Positions 21,741-25,202 of a stretch of DNA of 25,202 nucleotides are shown one piece after another (the stretch's first letter is position 1; each line of letters opens with the position of its first letter). Made by a program: the position numbers and the translations under genes. This DNA is from Muribaculaceae bacterium (GTDB taxonomy: Bacteria > Bacteroidota > Bacteroidia > Bacteroidales > Muribaculaceae). Where the stretch lies: contig CADFRV010000007.1 in assembly GCA_902836725.1 (NCBI GenBank), positions 1-25,202 on the forward strand, read 5' to 3'. Under the pieces are notes generated by a model. The model was not told where the DNA came from, made no database searches, and was given only the letters and a program-made list of their open reading frames with translations.

Positions 21741-24059
21741 ATGGTTAAGAACCTCGTCATAGTAGAGTCTCCCCACAAGGCGAAGACTATCGGAAAATTT
21801 CTCGGCCCCGACTTCACGGTGATGTCGAGCTACGGCCATATCCGCGACTTGAGGAAGAAAAATTTCTCCCTTGACAAGGACAAAGGGTTCGAACCGGAGT
21901 ATGAGATACCGGATGACAAGAAGGCGCTTGTGGCCGAACTGAAGAAAAACGCCCGGCAGGCCGAAATGGTCTGGCTCGCTTCCGATGAGGACCGCGAGGG
22001 GGAGGCTATAGCATGGCATCTTTACGAGGTGCTCGGCCTGAAGCCTGAAAATACCCGTCGTATAGTCTTCAACGAGATCACTAAGCAGGCTATTCTTCAT
22101 GCCATCGAGCACCCCCGCAGCATCGACCTCAACCTAGTGGACGCACAGCAGGCACGTCGTGTGCTTGACCGCATTGTCGGTTTCGAGCTGTCGCCGGTGC
22201 TCTGGAAAAAGATAAAGCCGGCTCTTTCGGCCGGACGCGTGCAGTCTGTGGCTGTGAGGCTTATAATGGAGCGCGAAAACGAGATAAAGCAGTTCGTGCC
22301 TGAACAGTATTACAGGGTCAACGCCGAATTCACGGCTCCCGACGGCACTGTGGTGACCGCCGAACTGTCGCGCCGTCTTCCCGACAAGGCCACTGCCGAA
22401 CGTTTCCTCAGCGACTGCATCGGGGCGGCTTTCAGTGTGACCGACGTGACCGTGCGTCCCGTGAAGAAATCTCCCGCTCCCCCCTTCACCACCTCTACGC
22501 TGCAGCAGGAAGCCGCCCGTAAGCTCGGTTTCACTGTCTCGCAGACCATGATGGTGGCGCAGCGGCTCTATGAGGCTGGACATATCACCTACATGCGTAC
22601 CGACTCTCTGAATCTCTCGAGCCTCGCCATAAGCGCCCTTGAGAAGGAGATCACCTCCACACTGGGAGAACGCTACCTGAAAGTGCGCCACTACCATACC
22701 ACATCGAAGGGGGCGCAGGAAGCCCACGAGGCCATCCGTCCTACATATGTGAATCTGCAGACCATCGACGGCACACAGCAGGAGAAACGCCTCTATTCGC
22801 TTATATGGAAGCGTACCATCGCCTCTCAGATGGCCGACGCCGAGATAGAGAAGACCACGGTGGATATCGCCACCTCCGCACGTCAGGAGCATTTCGCTGC
22901 CACCGGCGAGGTGATAAAGTTCGACGGTTTCCTTAAGGTTTACATGGAGAGCAGCGATGACGAGGACGATGACAACCTCCAGGGACTTCTCCCGCCGATG
23001 AAGAAGGGCGACGCCATGCTGCCGGTTAGTGTCACCGCCACAGAGCGTTTCACACAGCAGCCACCCCGCTACACAGAGGCGTCGCTTGTGAAAAAGATGG
23101 AGGAACTCGGCATTGGCCGTCCGTCGACATATGCCCCAACCATCTCCACCATACAGCAGCGCGAATATGTGGAGAAAGGGGAGAAGGCCGGCACCCCCCG
23201 CGACTATGAGGTGCTGACCCTGCGCGACGGAAAGATCTCTTCGGTAACCCGCAGCGAGACAGTCGGCTCTGAGCGTGGCAAGCTCATACCCACCGATATC
23301 GGCGAGGTGGTGAACGCTTTCCTCACAGAGTTTTTCCCCGATATCCTCGACTACGATTTCACGGCGCGGATAGAGGAGAAATTCGACGATATAGCCGAGG
23401 GCAAGCTCCCCTGGCACAACGAGATAAAGACATTCTACTCGCAGTTTCATCCCACAGTGGACAGCGCCATGAACATGCGCATGGAGCACAAGGTAGGGGA
23501 GCGGGTGCTCGGCACCGATCCCTCTACCGGCAAACCTGTTTCCGTGAAGATCGGCCGTTTCGGTCCGATGATACAGCTCGGGGGTGGTGACACAGACGAG
23601 AAACCTCAGTTCGCATCGCTGCTCAAAGGGCAGTCGGTGAGCACCATAACACTTGAGGAAGCGCTCAAACTCTTCGAGTTCCCGCGCAATATCGGTGAGT
23701 ACGAAGGTAAGGACGTGACGGTGGCGATCGGCCGTTTCGGCCCTTATGTGAAGCATGACGGAAAATTCGTGTCTATTCCCAAAGATATGTCTCCCGCGCA
23801 TATCACGCTCGAGGAAGCCATAGAGCTTATTGTGGAGAAGCAGACCGCCGAGGCCAACAGGATCGTGAAGACTTTCGACGAGGATCCTGATCTTCAGATC
23901 CTCAACGGCCGTTACGGTGTGTATATTTCCTATAAGAAGGGCAACTACAAGATACCCAAGACTGTGGAGGATCCCTCGGCTCTCACCCGTGAGGAGTGCA
24001 TGGAGATCGTTTCGTCGGCCGATGCCAAGCCGAAGCGTCCACGCGCCCGCAAAAAATAA
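21741..24059 (+). CDS. topA: DNA topoisomerase I
   Basis: This 772-residue type IA topoisomerase relaxes negative supercoils. The Toprim domain starts at once (LVIVESPHKAKTIGKFLG, then SYGHIRDL and SDEDREGEAIAWH). The active-site Tyr is Tyr284 in ITYMRTDSLNLS, and GIGRPSTYAPTI is the conserved core segment. The C-terminus lacks Cys4 zinc fingers. It has instead three glycine-rich repeats (GRFGPMIQLG, GRFGPYVKHD, GRYGVYISYK) and a basic KPKRPRARKK tail, as usual in Bacteroidetes. The start was set at ATG 21741 because the Toprim fold begins directly after it and a good promoter lies at 21673-21704. An open frame extends to 21627 but crosses the promoter. Confidence 0.96.
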   Translation: MVKNLVIVESPHKAKTIGKFLGPDFTVMSSYGHIRDLRKKNFSLDKDKGFEPEYEIPDDKKALVAELKKNARQAEMVWLASDEDREGEAIAWHLYEVLGLKPENTRRIVFNEITKQAILHAIEHPRSIDLNLVDAQQARRVLDRIVGFELSPVLWKKIKPALSAGRVQSVAVRLIMERENEIKQFVPEQYYRVNAEFTAPDGTVVTAELSRRLPDKATAERFLSDCIGAAFSVTDVTVRPVKKSPAPPFTTSTLQQEAARKLGFTVSQTMMVAQRLYEAGHITYMRTDSLNLSSLAISALEKEITSTLGERYLKVRHYHTTSKGAQEAHEAIRPTYVNLQTIDGTQQEKRLYSLIWKRTIASQMADAEIEKTTVDIATSARQEHFAATGEVIKFDGFLKVYMESSDDEDDDNLQGLLPPMKKGDAMLPVSVTATERFTQQPPRYTEASLVKKMEELGIGRPSTYAPTISTIQQREYVEKGEKAGTPRDYEVLTLRDGKISSVTRSETVGSERGKLIPTDIGEVVNAFLTEFFPDILDYDFTARIEEKFDDIAEGKLPWHNEIKTFYSQFHPTVDSAMNMRMEHKVGERVLGTDPSTGKPVSVKIGRFGPMIQLGGGDTDEKPQFASLLKGQSVSTITLEEALKLFEFPRNIGEYEGKDVTVAIGRFGPYVKHDGKFVSIPKDMSPAHITLEEAIELIVEKQTAEANRIVKTFDEDPDLQILNGRYGVYISYKKGNYKIPKTVEDPSALTREECMEIVSSADAKPKRPRARKK

Positions 24060-24110
24060 TGGCTCCCTTTGCCGGGATTATTAAACAGCTACATAACAAC
24101 GTCATAAACG

Positions 24111-25031
24111 ATGAAAAAACCTGCCGTAAAACCGGGAGCGGAAAAACGCCGCTTCACACCCGATACTGTCCTCACTTTCACCGTGCGGGAGCCCAGGCCG
24201 CTGCTTGAGTTTCTCATGGCCTCGATGCCCGACCGCAAGCGCACCAACGTGAAGGAGCTGCTCAAATATGACCAGGTGATGGTCAACGGCAGGGTGGAAC
24301 ATCAGTTCGACGCCCCTCTCGCCGGCGGCGATGAAGTGAAGGTGAACCTCACCCGCGCTTTCATCACGTTTTATAACCGCCGTGTGCAGCTTGTATATGA
24401 GGATGACGATATCATCGTGATAAACAAGGGGTACGGCCTTCTCTCAGTTGGCAATGACAAGATAAAGGAGGGGACAGCATACAGCATCGTGCGCCAGTAT
24501 CTGAAAGACAAGGATCCGCGCAACATGCTCTTCATCGTGCACCGCCTCGACCAGCATACTTCCGGCCTGATGCTAATGGCCAAGAGTGTGGAGGTGAAGG
24601 AGCATCTGCAGCACAACTGGAACAATATGGTGCGCCACCGCCAGTATGTGTGTGTGGTGGAGGGCAAACTCAATCCTGCCGAGGGGGAGGTGCGCAGTTA
24701 TCTTGCCGAAAACTCGCAGCATCTGGTGTATTCCACCGAGAATCCCGCCGAGGGTAAGCTCGCTGTCACCAATTACAAGACAATAAAAAGCGCCAACGGG
24801 TACACTCTGGCCGAAGTGGAGCTTGAGACCGGCCGCAAGAACCAGATACGCGTGCACATGCATGATCTGGGCTATTCCATAGCGGGTGACCGCCGTTACG
24901 GCGCCAAGACATCCCCTATCCACCGTCTGGCGCTCCATGCGCGCACTATCTCGTTCGTGCATCCCATCACCCGCAGGCTGCTTGAATTCTCCACCCCCAT
25001 CCCGGCATCTTTCCTCGCCATGGTGAAATAG
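24111..25031 (+). CDS. RluA-family pseudouridine synthase
   Basis: This 306-residue RNA pseudouridine synthase acts on rRNA or tRNA. An S4-like RNA-binding domain (about 35-85, KELLKYDQVMVNG) precedes the catalytic domain. The catalytic Asp147 sits in the HRLDQHTSGLML motif. YEDDDIIVINKGYGLLS and ETGRKNQIRVHMHDLGYSIAGDRRYGA match the remaining family motifs. The start (MKKPAVKPG) is 51 nt after topA, so the two may share a transcript. The exact target uridine is not predictable from sequence. A terminator hairpin overlaps its stop. Confidence 0.93.
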   Translation: MKKPAVKPGAEKRRFTPDTVLTFTVREPRPLLEFLMASMPDRKRTNVKELLKYDQVMVNGRVEHQFDAPLAGGDEVKVNLTRAFITFYNRRVQLVYEDDDIIVINKGYGLLSVGNDKIKEGTAYSIVRQYLKDKDPRNMLFIVHRLDQHTSGLMLMAKSVEVKEHLQHNWNNMVRHRQYVCVVEGKLNPAEGEVRSYLAENSQHLVYSTENPAEGKLAVTNYKTIKSANGYTLAEVELETGRKNQIRVHMHDLGYSIAGDRRYGAKTSPIHRLALHARTISFVHPITRRLLEFSTPIPASFLAMVK

Positions 25032-25047
25032 CGGTATGCCGCTTTTT
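25030..25047 (+). terminator. Terminator of the topA/pseudouridine synthase unit
   Basis: AGCGG (25030-25034) and CCGCT (25039-25043) form a 5-bp stem with a TATG loop, followed by a T-run. The stem begins in the stop codon of the upstream gene. It ends where the minus-strand gene from the right stops, so it separates the two convergent genes. Confidence 0.6.
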
Positions 25048-25202
25048 CAGCGGGCGTTTCCCAGGCGCCCGAGAACCCGCATCAGCAACGGGGATTTTCT
25101 TATCATGGAGACGGTGCGCGCACGCCTGTGCAATACGTTCTGCTCCCCGTAACGCACCAGATATTTGCGCCTTGTGGCGGCTATATGGCACAGGAAATCG
25201 GC
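25047..25202 (-). CDS. C-terminal end of an unidentified minus-strand gene
   Basis: The minus-strand frame is open from the right edge to a TGA at 25049-25047, giving the last 51 residues of a gene whose start is outside the window. The visible protein begins ADFLCHIAATRRKYLVRYG and ends SPLLMRVLGRLGNAR. It is basic and helical with no cysteines or motifs that identify a family. Strand choice is supported by the terminator hairpin just beyond its stop and by convergent orientation with the pseudouridine synthase gene. I do not recognise it. Confidence 0.5.
   Translation of the reverse strand, partial: ADFLCHIAATRRKYLVRYGEQNVLHRRARTVSMIRKSPLLMRVLGRLGNAR

Noticed and set aside
22134..23801. 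555-codon minus-strand frame opposite topA
   Set aside because: It is a shadow of topA, which has all of its catalytic motifs. The minus-strand translation is His/Arg/Leu-rich without family features.

Overview
The window looks like chromosome of a gut-type Bacteroidales bacterium, plausibly Muribaculaceae-like given its GC-rich codon third positions. The lineage call rests on recognisable traits: Bacteroidetes sigma-factor -7 boxes (TAnnTTTG) ahead of several genes, A-rich rather than Shine-Dalgarno leaders, a fused SpmA/SpmB protein, a TGS-type nucleoside kinase, a DUF4465 protein with a C-terminal region like a type IX secretion signal, and GH43 and GH99/71-like glycosidases. No phage, transposase, plasmid gene, CRISPR array, tRNA or rRNA was seen. 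Most genes are ordinary housekeeping genes.

Layout, left to right. (1) 1-2000: the 3' end of a probable glycosyltransferase, then a nucleoside (uridine) kinase. (2) 2004-5793: an envelope phosphate-modification locus. A minus-strand pair (PAP2 phosphatase, then a WaaP/Kdo-kinase-like protein) is divergent from a plus-strand phosphoethanolamine transferase, with face-to-face promoters between them. (3) 5984-10293: an SpmAB-type membrane protein, then ybeY and mnmG (overlapping by 4 nt), a near-perfect parS centromere site, and apt. (4) 10320-12217: a self-contained B12 locus. It holds the apt terminator, a strong promoter, a full cobalamin riboswitch, a long leader with an intrinsic terminator, one DUF4465 (BtuH-like) secreted protein and a closing terminator. 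(5) 12272-15780: a short-chain dehydrogenase, a secreted GH43 glycosidase, and a THUMP/RlmL-type rRNA methyltransferase with a long arginine-rich tail. (6) 15831-19525: purD, a polytopic membrane protein of unknown function bracketed by purine-rich repeats, and pdxB. (7) 19554-25031: a secreted GH99/71-like protein with a C-terminal CBM9-like module, topA, an RluA-family pseudouridine synthase, and the 3' end of a minus-strand gene entering from the right.

The best candidates for something new are: the riboswitch-controlled solitary DUF4465 gene, which carries a putative T9SS signal instead of a lipobox and is not next to btuB/btuG; its approx. 300-nt leader, where a terminator arm has an alternative upstream partner; the parS site behind mnmG; and a family of purine-rich extragenic repeats, including a perfect 35-bp inverted repeat, on both sides of the orphan membrane gene. 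All calls come from reading the sequence and from family knowledge. No database search was run.
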